Source: Duganella flavida
Lineage (GTDB): Bacteria > Pseudomonadota > Gammaproteobacteria > Burkholderiales > Burkholderiaceae_D
Length of the DNA stretch: 64,000 nt
Direction of reading: 5' to 3'
Assembly (NCBI RefSeq): GCF_009857445.1
Contig: NZ_WWCN01000007.1
Location: 124,001-188,000, forward strand
Part shown: one piece after another, positions 55,693-64,000 of the stretch
Layout: every line of letters starts with the position of its first letter
Position numbering within the stretch: position 1 is the first letter of the stretch
The notes under the pieces: model-generated
Databases searched by the model: none
What the model was told of the DNA's origin: nothing
What the model saw: only the letters and a program-made list of their open reading frames with translations
Position numbers and translations under genes: made by a program

Positions 55693-57087
55693 ATGCTATC
55701 CATCCTGAAACGTACCCTTCCCGTCGCGCTGCTGGCCGGCTGCGCTGCCACCAACCCACCGCCACCGCCAGACTTCACCTCCTACGTGGTGCTGGGCGAA
55801 TACGGCGCCGCCGTGGCGCGCGTGCTGATCGACGCCCCGGCCTGCCCTGAAATCACCATCAACCAGCACAGCCAGGCCATGACGCTGCGCGCGCCAGCCG
55901 CCACCATCGCCCTGCGCAGCACGCCGTCCGCGCCGGCCGACTCCAAGCCGGCCGAGTTCCCGCTGCTGACCTGCGAGACCACGCTGCCGGCTGGCGCCAC
56001 CAGCGCCACCGTGCTGGGCCGCGCCCTGCCGCTGCCGAAAGCCGAGCCGCGACGCATCGTGGTGCTGGGCGACACCGGCTGCCGCCTGCAAAAGAGCAGC
56101 AACAGCTACCAGGCCTGCAACGACAGCGCGCAATACCCGTTTGCCGCCGTGGCCGCCCAAGCCGCCGCCTGGAAGCCGGACCTGGTGATCCACGTCGGCG
56201 ACTACCACTACCGCGAAAACGCCTGCCCCGAAGGCAACGCTGGTTGCGCCGGCAGTCCATGGGGCTACGGCTGGGATGCGTGGGACGATGATTTCTTCGC
56301 ACCGGGCGCGCGATTGCTGGACGCCGCGCCGTGGATCATGGCGCGCGGCAATCACGAAAACTGCCTGCGCGGCGGCCAGGGCTACTGGCGCTTCCTCGAT
56401 CCGCGTCCGCTGCTCAAAGGCCGCGACTGCAACGCCGCCGCCGATGATGATGTCGGCAATTACAGCGATCCCTACGCCATCCCGATCGGCCAGTCCACCC
56501 AGCTGCTGGTGCTGGACACCGCCAACACCACCTGGAAAGGCCTGAAGCCGGGCGATACTGGCTACGCCAAATACCGCGACCTGTACCGCAAGCTGGAGGC
56601 GCTGGCACAGCAAGCGCCGCGCAATATCGGCATCGACCACCACCCGCTGCTGGGCATGGGCGCCGACCGCAAGGCCGATGGCAGCATCGTGCTGCTGCCG
56701 GGCGACGCCGGCCTGCAAGCGAGTTTCGGTTCGGTCAACCCGCAGCTGTTCCCGGCATCGATACAAGCCATGCTGTCGGGCCACGTCCACCTGTGGCAGC
56801 AGGCCAGCTTCAGCAGCGCCCATCCGAGCCAGTTTATCGCCGGCTTTGCCGGCACGTCGGAAGACATCGTACCGCTGCCGGAGCAGCTGCCGGCGGGGGT
56901 GACGCCGGCGCCGGGCGCCGTGGTCGAGCACTTCAGCTCATGGGTAGACGGCTTCGGCTTTATGACCTTGGAACGCCGCAGCGCCGACCAGTGGGACGTG
57001 GAAGTACATGATTTACAAGGAAAAATCCGCAACCGCTGCCAGCTGGATGGACGCCATTCGGTATGCGAGGTGGCGCAGGTGAAATAA
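55693..57087 (+). CDS. Lipoprotein metallophosphoesterase
   Basis: A 464-residue putative lipoprotein: the N-terminus MLSILKRTLPVALLAGC gives a lipobox, followed by a Pro-rich linker and a sandwich-like region to about residue 115. The calcineurin-type dimetal motifs then follow in order: VVLGDTGCR, HVGDYHYREN, ARGNHENC, IDHHPLL and GHVHLWQ. All metal ligands are kept, so it is probably an active purple-acid-like phosphatase at the cell surface or periplasm. Several Cys pairs suggest disulfides. It starts about 50 bases from the divergent HAD gene. Confidence 0.9.
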   Translation: MLSILKRTLPVALLAGCAATNPPPPPDFTSYVVLGEYGAAVARVLIDAPACPEITINQHSQAMTLRAPAATIALRSTPSAPADSKPAEFPLLTCETTLPAGATSATVLGRALPLPKAEPRRIVVLGDTGCRLQKSSNSYQACNDSAQYPFAAVAAQAAAWKPDLVIHVGDYHYRENACPEGNAGCAGSPWGYGWDAWDDDFFAPGARLLDAAPWIMARGNHENCLRGGQGYWRFLDPRPLLKGRDCNAAADDDVGNYSDPYAIPIGQSTQLLVLDTANTTWKGLKPGDTGYAKYRDLYRKLEALAQQAPRNIGIDHHPLLGMGADRKADGSIVLLPGDAGLQASFGSVNPQLFPASIQAMLSGHVHLWQQASFSSAHPSQFIAGFAGTSEDIVPLPEQLPAGVTPAPGAVVEHFSSWVDGFGFMTLERRSADQWDVEVHDLQGKIRNRCQLDGRHSVCEVAQVK

Positions 57088-57220
57088 GCCGGCGACACAC
57101 GCTGTTACATCCATTTGCAAGGCCGCTATTACCAAATGCACTAAAATACCGCGCACGAGTGTAATATGCTGCCTCCCGTGCGTGCTGCCGGGCCCTATTC
57201 GTTTTGGAGAGAGAGTTTCT

Positions 57221-57838
57221 ATGAAAAGTTCGTATCTGCGTGCGGGCCTAGCCCTGCTGTGTGGTGTCATTCTGAGCGCCTGCGGCGGCAACAACGGCAG
57301 CCTGGCGCTGTCTGGCTCGATTGTTTTCAAACCAAACACCGTGACCAAGTCCGGCTTGGTGCTGATCAATAACAGCAACGGCGAAAAGCTCACCCCGGAA
57401 GCCACCGCCTCCACCTTTGTCTTCACCAAGCTGCTGGCCACCGACGAGAAGTTCAACGTCACCGTCGCCACCGACCCCATCGGCGCCCATTGCACCATTA
57501 CCAACGGCGAAGGCGCGGCCAGCGTCTATACGGTCTACAGCCTGGTCGTCACCTGTACCGTCAATCCGCGGGTACTGGGCGGCACCGTCAAAAACCTGAA
57601 AGGCGCCGGCCTGGTACTGGCCAACGGCTCCGACTTGGTGGCGATACAGCCATCGGCCTCGGCCGGTGCAGACGTCAGCTTCGTCTTCCCGACTCAGGTG
57701 GCGGACGGCGCGCCATACGGCGGCACCGTGCTGACCCAGCCTAGCGGCCAGACCTGCGCCTTCGATTCCGCGCTGAACCCGGGCACCATGCCGGCCACGG
57801 ACCAGAAGAGCCTGATCGTTAACTGCGTCAACAACTAA
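57221..57838 (+). CDS. Lipoprotein with two tandem repeat domains
   Basis: A 205-residue lipoprotein (signal ending VILSAC, then GGNNGSL). Two domains of about 85-90 residues share a pattern: GxVxxxxxxGLVLxNxS, SFVFP or TFVFT, GxxYxxTV-like, CxxxNG and a terminal LxVxC. Each has two Cys that could pair. The fold is probably beta-sandwich. ATG 57221 has GGAG upstream. It is followed 31 bases later by a related lipoprotein. The family has no named function that I know. Confidence 0.78.
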   Translation: MKSSYLRAGLALLCGVILSACGGNNGSLALSGSIVFKPNTVTKSGLVLINNSNGEKLTPEATASTFVFTKLLATDEKFNVTVATDPIGAHCTITNGEGAASVYTVYSLVVTCTVNPRVLGGTVKNLKGAGLVLANGSDLVAIQPSASAGADVSFVFPTQVADGAPYGGTVLTQPSGQTCAFDSALNPGTMPATDQKSLIVNCVNN

Positions 57839-57869
57839 GCCGCAGCCGTACTCAACTTTGGAGAAATAC

Positions 57870-58502
57870 ATGAAATTTTCGTTCGTAAGCGCCGCTGTGG
57901 CGCTGGCCGCTGTGGCCGCACTGGCAGGTTGCGGCGGCAAGGCCGAGTTCACGGTACAAGGCAACCTCACCGACTCGTCCGGCAATCTGCTGCCCCTGGC
58001 CAATAGCGGCCTGGTGCTGGCCAACGGCAGCGACACGGTCACCGTGCCAGCCGGCGCCACCAGCTTTGCCTTCCCTAAGCAGATCCCCTACGGCACCGAC
58101 TACAACATCACCATCAAGAACCCACCGGACCACATGAACTGTGCTGTGAGCGGTGCTTCGGGCTCGGCTGGCCACAACGTCGCCATCCGCGCGGCAGTTA
58201 TCTGCGCCCAGAACGAGTACACGCTGGGCGGCCAGTTCACCGGCCTGACGGCAGCTGCCGACGGCACCGCCCGCACCGTAACCCTGCTGAACGGTTCGAC
58301 CAGCACGGCGCTGATCAGCAGCGCGGCGGCCACCAACGGCGCTGGCGACTTCACCTTCTCCGCCACCGTCAAGGACGGCACCGCCTACGGCGTGACCGTG
58401 CTCGATCCGAACAATGGCCTGAGCTGCTCGATTGCCAACGGCACCGGCGTCATGCACGCAACCGCCGTCACCAACCTGCTGGTGACCTGCGTACCGAAAT
58501 AA
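57870..58502 (+). CDS. Lipoprotein paralogue with two tandem repeat domains
   Basis: A 210-residue lipoprotein (lipobox AALAGC, then GGKAEF). It repeats the domain of the preceding gene twice: SGLVLANGSDTVTV, TSFAFPKQIPYGTDYNITI and IRAAVICAQN form the first; FTFSATVKDGTAYGVTV, CSIANGTG and LLVTCVPK the second. TGGAG precedes the ATG. The two genes look like a recent tandem duplication, then diverged. A structured intergenic region and a strong terminator follow. Confidence 0.8.
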   Translation: MKFSFVSAAVALAAVAALAGCGGKAEFTVQGNLTDSSGNLLPLANSGLVLANGSDTVTVPAGATSFAFPKQIPYGTDYNITIKNPPDHMNCAVSGASGSAGHNVAIRAAVICAQNEYTLGGQFTGLTAAADGTARTVTLLNGSTSTALISSAAATNGAGDFTFSATVKDGTAYGVTVLDPNNGLSCSIANGTGVMHATAVTNLLVTCVPK

Positions 58503-58509
58503 GGGAGGC

Positions 58510-58601
58510 TGGAGGAGATATTCAATATCGAAATAATTGATATTGGGAAAATAAAGTGGATTAATATGCTGTAACGCAGCATACTGCACTTGTCTCCTCC
58601 A
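58510..58601 (+). ncRNA. Candidate structured RNA, three-way junction
   Basis: TGGAGGAGA (58510-58518) pairs perfectly with TCTCCTCCA (58593-58601). Inside are two further hairpins: CAATATC/GATATTG (58523-58529 with 58539-58545, extendable by two pairs) and TATGCTG/CAGCATA (58565-58571 with 58577-58583). The stretch is AT-rich compared with its surroundings. It lies between the lipoprotein stop and a strong terminator. It could be a small RNA released from the mRNA 3' end, or a 3' UTR structure. No promoter of its own was identified. Confidence 0.5.
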
Positions 58602-58624
58602 CTTCTTGCAAAGGAAATGGATTT

Positions 58625-58653
58625 AGCCCGCTAGCTTAGCGGGCTTTTTTTTT
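58625..58653 (+). terminator. Rho-independent terminator after the lipoprotein pair
   Basis: AGCCCGCTA/TAGCGGGCT (perfect 9-base stem, 3-base loop) is followed by a nine-T run. It ends next to the rsmA stop codon on the other strand. Confidence 0.95.
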
Positions 58654-59425
58654 ACTTCAACAGATTCGTCAGGGCGACGTACTGGGCCAGGCCGACGGCT
58701 TCCGGACGGTCGGTCGGGTTGATGCCGGCGGCAATAATCTGCTCTTCGGTGAACATGCCGGCCAGGCAGTTGCGGATTACCTTGCGGCGCTGGGAGAAGG
58801 CTTTCAGCACCACGGCTTCCAGCTTTTCGCCGTCGCATTCCAACGGCTTGGCGACCGGGATCATGCGGATGATGGCTGAATCCACGCGCGGCGGCGGATC
58901 GAAGGCTTCCGGCGGCACCACAAACAGCAGCGACATGTCATAGCGCCACTGCAGCATCACCGACAGGCGGCCGTAGACCTTGCTGCCCGGCTCGGCCACC
59001 ATGCGCTCCACCACCTCTTTTTGCAGCATGAAGTGCTGATCCTGCACCAGCGGCGCAAAGGTCGCCAGGTGGAACAGCAGCGGGCTGGAGATGTTGTACG
59101 GCAGGTTGCCGACGATGCGCAGCTTCTGGCCTTCCGCCACCGGAATGGTGCTGAAGTCAAATTTCAGGGCGTCGCCCGAATGCACCGTCAGCTTGTTCGG
59201 CGGGTAGGCTTTCTCCAGCCGCGCCACCAGGTCGCGATCCAGTTCGACCACGTGCATGTGCTTGAGCGTGCGCAGCAGCTGGTCGGTCATGGCCGCCAAA
59301 CCGGGGCCGATTTCAACCATGCTGTCGCCCGGCGCCGGATCGATGGATTCGGTAATGCTGCTCAGTACATTCTGGTCATGCAGGAAGTTTTGGCCGAAGC
59401 GTTTGCGGGCTACGTGTTGTTTCAT
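58652..59425 (-). CDS. rsmA: 16S rRNA dimethyladenosine transferase RsmA/KsgA
   Basis: A 257-residue enzyme dimethylating A1518 and A1519 in 16S rRNA. The start [12 protein letters not shown] is diagnostic. The SAM motif is [11 protein letters not shown], the catalytic motif [11 protein letters not shown], and the C-terminal [12 protein letters not shown] contacts rRNA. Its start overlaps the pdxA stop (ATGA). It ends the lptD-surA-pdxA-rsmA operon. Confidence 0.98.
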   Translation of the reverse strand: MKQHVARKRFGQNFLHDQNVLSSITESIDPAPGDSMVEIGPGLAAMTDQLLRTLKHMHVVELDRDLVARLEKAYPPNKLTVHSGDALKFDFSTIPVAEGQKLRIVGNLPYNISSPLLFHLATFAPLVQDQHFMLQKEVVERMVAEPGSKVYGRLSVMLQWRYDMSLLFVVPPEAFDPPPRVDSAIIRMIPVAKPLECDGEKLEAVVLKAFSQRRKVIRNCLAGMFTEEQIIAAGINPTDRPEAVGLAQYVALTNLLK

Positions 59426-60495
59426 TTTTTATTGTCCAAAGAATTATTTGCCATCGCCAGCGCGGCGCTAATGGCCTGTTCCATGCTGCCGCTGTCGGCC
59501 TTGCTGAGACCTGGGCCTCGCGCGGCCAGGTCCAGCGCCGTGCCGTGATCGACCGAGGTGCGGATCAGCGGCAGGCCCAGCGTGATGTTGACGCCATTTC
59601 CAAACGTCGCGTATTTCAGTACCGGCAGGCCCTGATCGTGATACATCGCCAACACGCAGTCGGCGTCTTGCAGGTACTTGGGCTGGAACAGCGTATCGGC
59701 CGGATACGGGCCGGCAGCAGCTATGCCGCGCGCCTGTGCCGCCTGAATCGCCGGCGTGATGATGTCGATTTCCTCGCGGCCCAGGTAGCCGCCCTCGCCC
59801 GCGTGCGGGTTCAGGCCGCACACCAGAATACGTGGCGCAGCGATGCCGAATTTGTTGCGCAGGTCAGCGTCGATGATGTCGAGGATTTGCGCCAGGCCGT
59901 CCTGCGTCAGCGCGGCCGAGACGTCCTTCAACGGCAGATGCGTCGTCGCCAGCGCCACGCGCAGCTGCTCGCCGCCCAAGGCTTGTGGTCCGGCGAGCAT
60001 CATCACCACTTGCGGCGTGCCGGTCTTTTCAGCGTAGTACTCGGTGTGGCCGGAGAACTTCACGCCGGCGTCGTTGATGGTGCTCTTTTGCAGCGGTGCC
60101 GTGACCACGGCCTCGAACCAGCCAGCCTGTATGCCCTCGATGGACGCATCCAGCGTGGCCAGCACAGCGCGGCCGTTTTCCTTGTCCAGCTTGCCCGGCA
60201 CCACATGCGCGTCCAGCGGCACGTCGATCACCGTGATGCGGTCCGGTCCGAAATGCGGCAAGCCGCCATTGCGCACTGCCATCAGCGACAGCGCGGATAA
60301 TTTAATGTCGGGATCGATATCGCCGGCCGTCATGGCCAGGAACGCAGCGTCGCCCAGCAGCACACAATTGACTTCGTGCCTGCGGGCCCACGCCGCGCGG
60401 ATGGAGATTTCTGGACCAATGCCGGCTGGTTCACCAACCGTGACGGCAATGGCGGGGCGCACTCCCGGGCGCCGTTTGGATGAAGTGGCGCTCAC
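59422..60495 (-). CDS. pdxA: 4-hydroxythreonine-4-phosphate dehydrogenase PdxA
   Basis: A 357-residue NAD-dependent enzyme of pyridoxal phosphate synthesis. The N-terminus [14 protein letters not shown] and the metal-binding [14 protein letters not shown] are characteristic. [12 protein letters not shown] and [12 protein letters not shown] complete the signature. It couples to rsmA by a four-base overlap and follows surA by 18 bases. Confidence 0.97.
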   Translation of the reverse strand: MSATSSKRRPGVRPAIAVTVGEPAGIGPEISIRAAWARRHEVNCVLLGDAAFLAMTAGDIDPDIKLSALSLMAVRNGGLPHFGPDRITVIDVPLDAHVVPGKLDKENGRAVLATLDASIEGIQAGWFEAVVTAPLQKSTINDAGVKFSGHTEYYAEKTGTPQVVMMLAGPQALGGEQLRVALATTHLPLKDVSAALTQDGLAQILDIIDADLRNKFGIAAPRILVCGLNPHAGEGGYLGREEIDIITPAIQAAQARGIAAAGPYPADTLFQPKYLQDADCVLAMYHDQGLPVLKYATFGNGVNITLGLPLIRTSVDHGTALDLAARGPGLSKADSGSMEQAISAALAMANNSLDNKK

Positions 60496-60513
60496 TCGTG
60501 CTCCCCTTTCTTC

Positions 60514-61992
60514 TTACTTGCTGGCGGCGTTGGCAGCCTTGTCATCGTCGTTGCGGTACTCGACGTAGGCACGGTCGCGCACTTCACGCTGCCAGCTCTC
60601 GGTGGCTTCTTCCAGCTTGCGGTCGCGCAGTGCCTGGCGCGCGTTATTGCGCTCGCGCTCTTTCGAGACGTCGTCGCTCTTACGCTCCAGCACCTGGATC
60701 AGGTGCAGGCCGAAGCTGGTTTCAACCGGCTCGCTAACCTCGCCGATTTTCAGGTTGTTCATTGCCGCTTCAAATTCCGGCATGGTGTCGCCCGGGTACA
60801 GCCAGCCCAGATCGCCGCCTTTGGACGCCGAACCGTCGTTCGACACCAGGCGCGCTAGGTCTTCAAACTTGGCGGCGTTGTTGTCGAGGCGTTCCTTCAG
60901 TTCCATCAGCTTGCGCTTGGCGTCGGCCGCGCTCATGGCCGGCGTGACCTTGATCAGGATGTGGCGGGCGTGGGTCTGCTGCACGGCGGCCACGGCTTGC
61001 GCCTCGGCCAGGCTGCGGCGATCCACCGCCTTCAGGATGTGGAAGGCGCCGGTGCTCTTGATGATAGGCGTGACCTGGCCGGCTTTCAGCTTGACCAGCG
61101 CTTCAGCGAACACCGGTGGCAGGCGCTCAGGCTGGCGCCAGCCGACCGCGCCGCCTTGCAGTGCGTCGCTGGCGTCCGAGTAGGTGGCGGCCATCTTGGC
61201 GAAGTCGGCGCCGGTGCGCAGCTGGCGCATCACTTCTTCGGCGCGCGCACGGCGCTGGGCGATTACTTCCGCCGTGGCGTTGTCTGGAATGCGGACCATG
61301 ATCTGCGCGATATTGATTTCGTACTGCTCGGCGGCAGCGGCTTTTTCAGCGGCCACAAAGCTGTCTACCTCGGCGTCGGAAATCTGGATCTTGGCGTCGA
61401 CTTCATGCTCGCGCAGGCGCTGCATGATGATCTCTTCGCGGATGTCTTCGCGGAAGGCAGCGTACGGCGTGCCATCTTTTTCCATCTGGTCGCGCAGCTG
61501 CTGCACGTTCAGTTTTTGCGCTTCGGCGATCCGCTGGATGGCGCGGTCAAGCTGCAGGTCGTCCACGCGCACGCCCATTTCCTTGGCCATTTGCAGCTGC
61601 GAGCGTTCGACAATCATGCGCTCCAGCAGCTGGCGGCGCAGGTCGGCCGGATCCGGCATCTGCACGTTCTGCGCCTTCATGCGCACGGTCACGGTCTTGA
61701 TGCGGTTGGACAGTTCGCGCTGGGTGATCACGTCGTCATTGACCACCACCACGATGGAGTCGATCGCCACATTGCCCGATTCACCCGGCGGGATGAAGCC
61801 GGCATTCGCGTCCTTCTTCGGCGCTGGCTTGGCGTCCGCTGCCGGTGCGGCCGCGGCAGGGGCGGCAGCTGGCGCCGGCACGGCGGCCGGCTCAGGCTTT
61901 TTCTTCGAGGAGAACAGGCTACAACCGCTGAGCGCGGCCGTGCACAACAAGACTGCGAGGAGTTTCATCTGGTACTTACTGGCATTACGCAT
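60514..61992 (-). CDS. surA: Peptidyl-prolyl isomerase SurA with a lipobox
   Basis: A roughly 490-residue outer-membrane-protein chaperone. After the signal come a Pro/Ala-rich linker (residues 25-60), the SurA N domain (IDSIVVVVNDDVITQREL), then two parvulin domains: INIAQIMVRIP... FHILKAVDRR and HARHILIKVTP... FGLHLIQVLERK. The signal region reads LLCTAALSGCSLF, a lipobox, so this SurA is probably a lipoprotein, unlike the soluble E. coli one. Starts at 61992 and 61968 are both possible. It lies between lptD and pdxA. Confidence 0.94.
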   Translation of the reverse strand: MRNASKYQMKLLAVLLCTAALSGCSLFSSKKKPEPAAVPAPAAAPAAAAPAADAKPAPKKDANAGFIPPGESGNVAIDSIVVVVNDDVITQRELSNRIKTVTVRMKAQNVQMPDPADLRRQLLERMIVERSQLQMAKEMGVRVDDLQLDRAIQRIAEAQKLNVQQLRDQMEKDGTPYAAFREDIREEIIMQRLREHEVDAKIQISDAEVDSFVAAEKAAAAEQYEINIAQIMVRIPDNATAEVIAQRRARAEEVMRQLRTGADFAKMAATYSDASDALQGGAVGWRQPERLPPVFAEALVKLKAGQVTPIIKSTGAFHILKAVDRRSLAEAQAVAAVQQTHARHILIKVTPAMSAADAKRKLMELKERLDNNAAKFEDLARLVSNDGSASKGGDLGWLYPGDTMPEFEAAMNNLKIGEVSEPVETSFGLHLIQVLERKSDDVSKERERNNARQALRDRKLEEATESWQREVRDRAYVEYRNDDDKAANAASK

Positions 61993-62045
61993 GTTAAGAA
62001 CGCTCAAGAGGTGTAAGAAAAAATCAAACCGAAGTGTACATGGAG

Positions 62046-64000
62046 TTAGCGGCCATAACCGTCATTCAGGCGCTGGTAGCCCGGAATACTGCTCTTCATC
62101 GCTTCCAGCGGGCTGCCCACGCCCAGGTGCGACAGGCCGTTCAGCTCCAACTGGAAGAAGATCTGGGTCGAGGCTTTGGTCGAGGTGGTCACGAAACGCT
62201 GGGCGCCGGTGCGGAACACCCAGCAGTCGGCGTTGTATTCGAGGCCCATCAGGCTCTCAAGAATCTTTTTGTCCTGCACCGAGTAGCTGACCCGGCCCAC
62301 GCCATACCAGCGCTGGAAGATCGGCCACTGGCTCGACAGCTCGATATTCTTGAAGCTGCCGCGCAGGTAGCGGTAGCCCAAGTTCAGCACCTTCTTCGAA
62401 CCGGGAATCCACTGCGCGGTATAGCTTTCCGAGACGATGCGGCTCTGGCTTGGGTTGTACTGCACGGCGCTGTCGAAGGTCCAGGTTTCCGAAATGCGGC
62501 CGGTCGCGGCCAGCAGGATGTCGGAGTGGGCGTCGACTACCGGCGTCGACGAATCGAGCTGCACCTTCTGGTCGCGGAAGTAGAAACGCTGGCCGAACGC
62601 CAGACGCAGCGCCTCGGCGCCGTTGGCGTCCAGGAAGCGCGAGGTCAGCGCGGCGGTCAACTGGTTGGCGTCGCCAATACGGTCCGAACCAACGAAGCGG
62701 TTTTCGCTGAAGATCTGGCTGAAGTTAAAGGTGGCGGCGTCGGTGTCGAAGGTCGGGAACTTGCTCTGGTCGCGGTACGGCGTGTTCACGTAGAACAGGC
62801 GTGGCTCCAGCGTCTGGGTCATGTCCTTGCCGCCGAGTTTGACGTCGCGCTCAAACACCAGGCCCGAGTCCAGCGAGAAGGTCGGCACCGAGCGCGACAG
62901 ATTATCGGACTTCTGCCCGTTAAACGAATCCAGCTGGTAGCTGGCCATGTTGACCATCACCTTCGGCGTGATGAAGTAGCTCGGTCCGATGATCGGATAG
63001 CTCAGCTGCGGAATCGCCACCAGGCGGGTACCGTTGATCAGGGTCGGATGGTAGAAGCGGGTCAGCTCGGAATCGAAGGCCCAGTCGAAACCACCGGCCA
63101 CATCGTACTGCGCGGCGTGCAGGTTAATCGCCGGCAGGCGGTCGTAGGGACGGGTTACGGTCAGCGATGGATCGACTGACGATTCCGGATCTTGCAGCAC
63201 CTGATACTTCTGCACGCGCGCGGTCAGGGTCCAGAAATCGCCGTGGTAGTCGGTGCGCAGTTCGCGTAGCAGCTGACGCTCGGTCGAGCTCGACACCGTC
63301 TTGGAGAAATCATTCGGATAGTTGTCATCCGAGGCGCCGCGCAAGTTCCAGCTGTACTCCCAGTCCTTGCTCAGGTCCTGGGTATGAGTGGAGCGTATCA
63401 TCCAGCGGTCGCTCTTTTTGTCCGGATTGGCTTGCGCGTATTCGCGGTCGTGCGGCAAATACTCGATATAGGTTTCGCCGTGGTAGTAGCCGCTGTCGGT
63501 CTCGCCCAGATAGCGGCCCAGCGCGCCGATTTGCAGGCCGCGGTTACCGATGATTTTCGGGTACACCGTCAAATCGCGATTCGGCGCGATGTTGAAGTAG
63601 TACGGCACCACCAGCTCGGCGCCGTTCTTGGAACCGAAGCCCGGCGTCGGCGATAGCCAGCCAGAGCGGCGCGCGCCCGACAGCGAGAACGACAAAGCCG
63701 GCGTGCCGATAATCGGCACGTCCTTGAAATAAATCAGCGTCTTGCCGGCGGTGCCGACGTCGCGTCCGGAATCAAGATTGAGCGTGTCCGACTTCAGGTA
63801 CCAGTCCGGGTCCGCGCTCTGGCAGGTGCTGTAGGTGCCGTTGACCACCACCGCTTCATCTTCATTGACGAAGTTGAGGCGTTCGGCCTTGCCCTGCGCG
63901 TGGTTGGCTTCCAGCTTATAGGTCGGGTTGAGCATATAGCCCTTGCCCGTGTCCATGTTCAGCTTTAGCTCATCGCCGGTGAAATAGTCGCCGAAGCGCC
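62046..64000 (-). CDS. lptD: LPS-assembly protein LptD, C-terminal part
   Basis: The frame is open to the window's end, so the signal peptide and first part are missing; about 650 codons are present. The N-terminal remainder is the OstA jelly roll (RFGDYFTGDELKLNMDTGKGY). The rest is the LPS-translocating barrel: ALSFSLSGARRSGWLSPTPGFGSKNG and GLEYNADCWVFR with the conserved Cys. Other Cys (STCQSADPDWY) should form the disulfides needed for function. Partner lptE lies in the leuS operon. SurA downstream helps fold it. Confidence 0.96.
   Translation of the reverse strand, partial: RFGDYFTGDELKLNMDTGKGYMLNPTYKLEANHAQGKAERLNFVNEDEAVVVNGTYSTCQSADPDWYLKSDTLNLDSGRDVGTAGKTLIYFKDVPIIGTPALSFSLSGARRSGWLSPTPGFGSKNGAELVVPYYFNIAPNRDLTVYPKIIGNRGLQIGALGRYLGETDSGYYHGETYIEYLPHDREYAQANPDKKSDRWMIRSTHTQDLSKDWEYSWNLRGASDDNYPNDFSKTVSSSTERQLLRELRTDYHGDFWTLTARVQKYQVLQDPESSVDPSLTVTRPYDRLPAINLHAAQYDVAGGFDWAFDSELTRFYHPTLINGTRLVAIPQLSYPIIGPSYFITPKVMVNMASYQLDSFNGQKSDNLSRSVPTFSLDSGLVFERDVKLGGKDMTQTLEPRLFYVNTPYRDQSKFPTFDTDAATFNFSQIFSENRFVGSDRIGDANQLTAALTSRFLDANGAEALRLAFGQRFYFRDQKVQLDSSTPVVDAHSDILLAATGRISETWTFDSAVQYNPSQSRIVSESYTAQWIPGSKKVLNLGYRYLRGSFKNIELSSQWPIFQRWYGVGRVSYSVQDKKILESLMGLEYNADCWVFRTGAQRFVTTSTKASTQIFFQLELNGLSHLGVGSPLEAMKSSIPGYQRLNDGYGR

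Overview
The window looks like chromosome of a GC-rich, motile, Gram-negative betaproteobacterium, most likely of the Oxalobacteraceae (Massilia/Duganella-like). This is inferred from the lptD-surA-pdxA-rsmA and leuS-lptE-holA-proA-hemJ gene orders, dapB-bamE divergent from fur, a PEP-CTERM secreted protein, several TonB-dependent receptors and a sugar-associated 'tryptophan halogenase'. Every gene call rests on reading the translated sequence for family motifs and on local context; no database was searched.

Layout. 0-2 kb: the 3' part of a TonB-dependent receptor. 2-13.5 kb: uppP, recQ, an AraC regulator divergent from an EamA exporter, a secreted amidohydrolase, two small envelope genes, trmB, then a GH1 beta-glucosidase with an MFS transporter. 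13.5-21.9 kb: a two-gene periplasmic binding-protein operon (one TorT-like), a secreted esterase, and a TonB receptor divergent from a flavin-dependent halogenase-like gene. Their shared intergenic region carries four LacI-type operators exactly 21 bp apart. The same operator sits just downstream of a good promoter for the beta-glucosidase, so these genes probably form one sugar regulon. 22-24.4 kb: hydrolase, GFA protein, and ohr divergent from ohrR. 24.4-27.1 kb: a visibly less GC-rich accessory pocket with a PEP-CTERM protein, a Phd/RelE-type toxin-antitoxin pair, tRNA-Gly(CCC), and an M15-like peptidase lacking a signal peptide followed by a small secreted protein.

27-42 kb: a sulfatase-fold phosphoglycerol transferase, an M28 peptidase, a LysR/tautomerase/DUF4865 unit, and a signalling block (HDOD-GAF histidine kinase, response regulator with GGDEF and EAL, Sel1-repeat protein) leading to a flagellin gene with a sigma-28-like promoter. 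A Bcr/CflA exporter and an rRNA methyltransferase follow. 42-64 kb is mostly conserved housekeeping: hemJ, proA, holA, lptE, leuS, an AraC/VOC pair, map, barstar, exbD, exbB, dapB, bamE, fur, hrcA, a HAD phosphatase, a lipoprotein phosphoesterase, two repeat-domain lipoproteins, a candidate structured RNA with a terminator, then rsmA, pdxA, surA and lptD (cut by the window end).

No prophage, insertion sequence, integrase, rRNA operon or CRISPR array was seen. No gene-free stretch exceeds about 300 bases; the longest is the roughly 240-base operator region between the TonB receptor and the halogenase.
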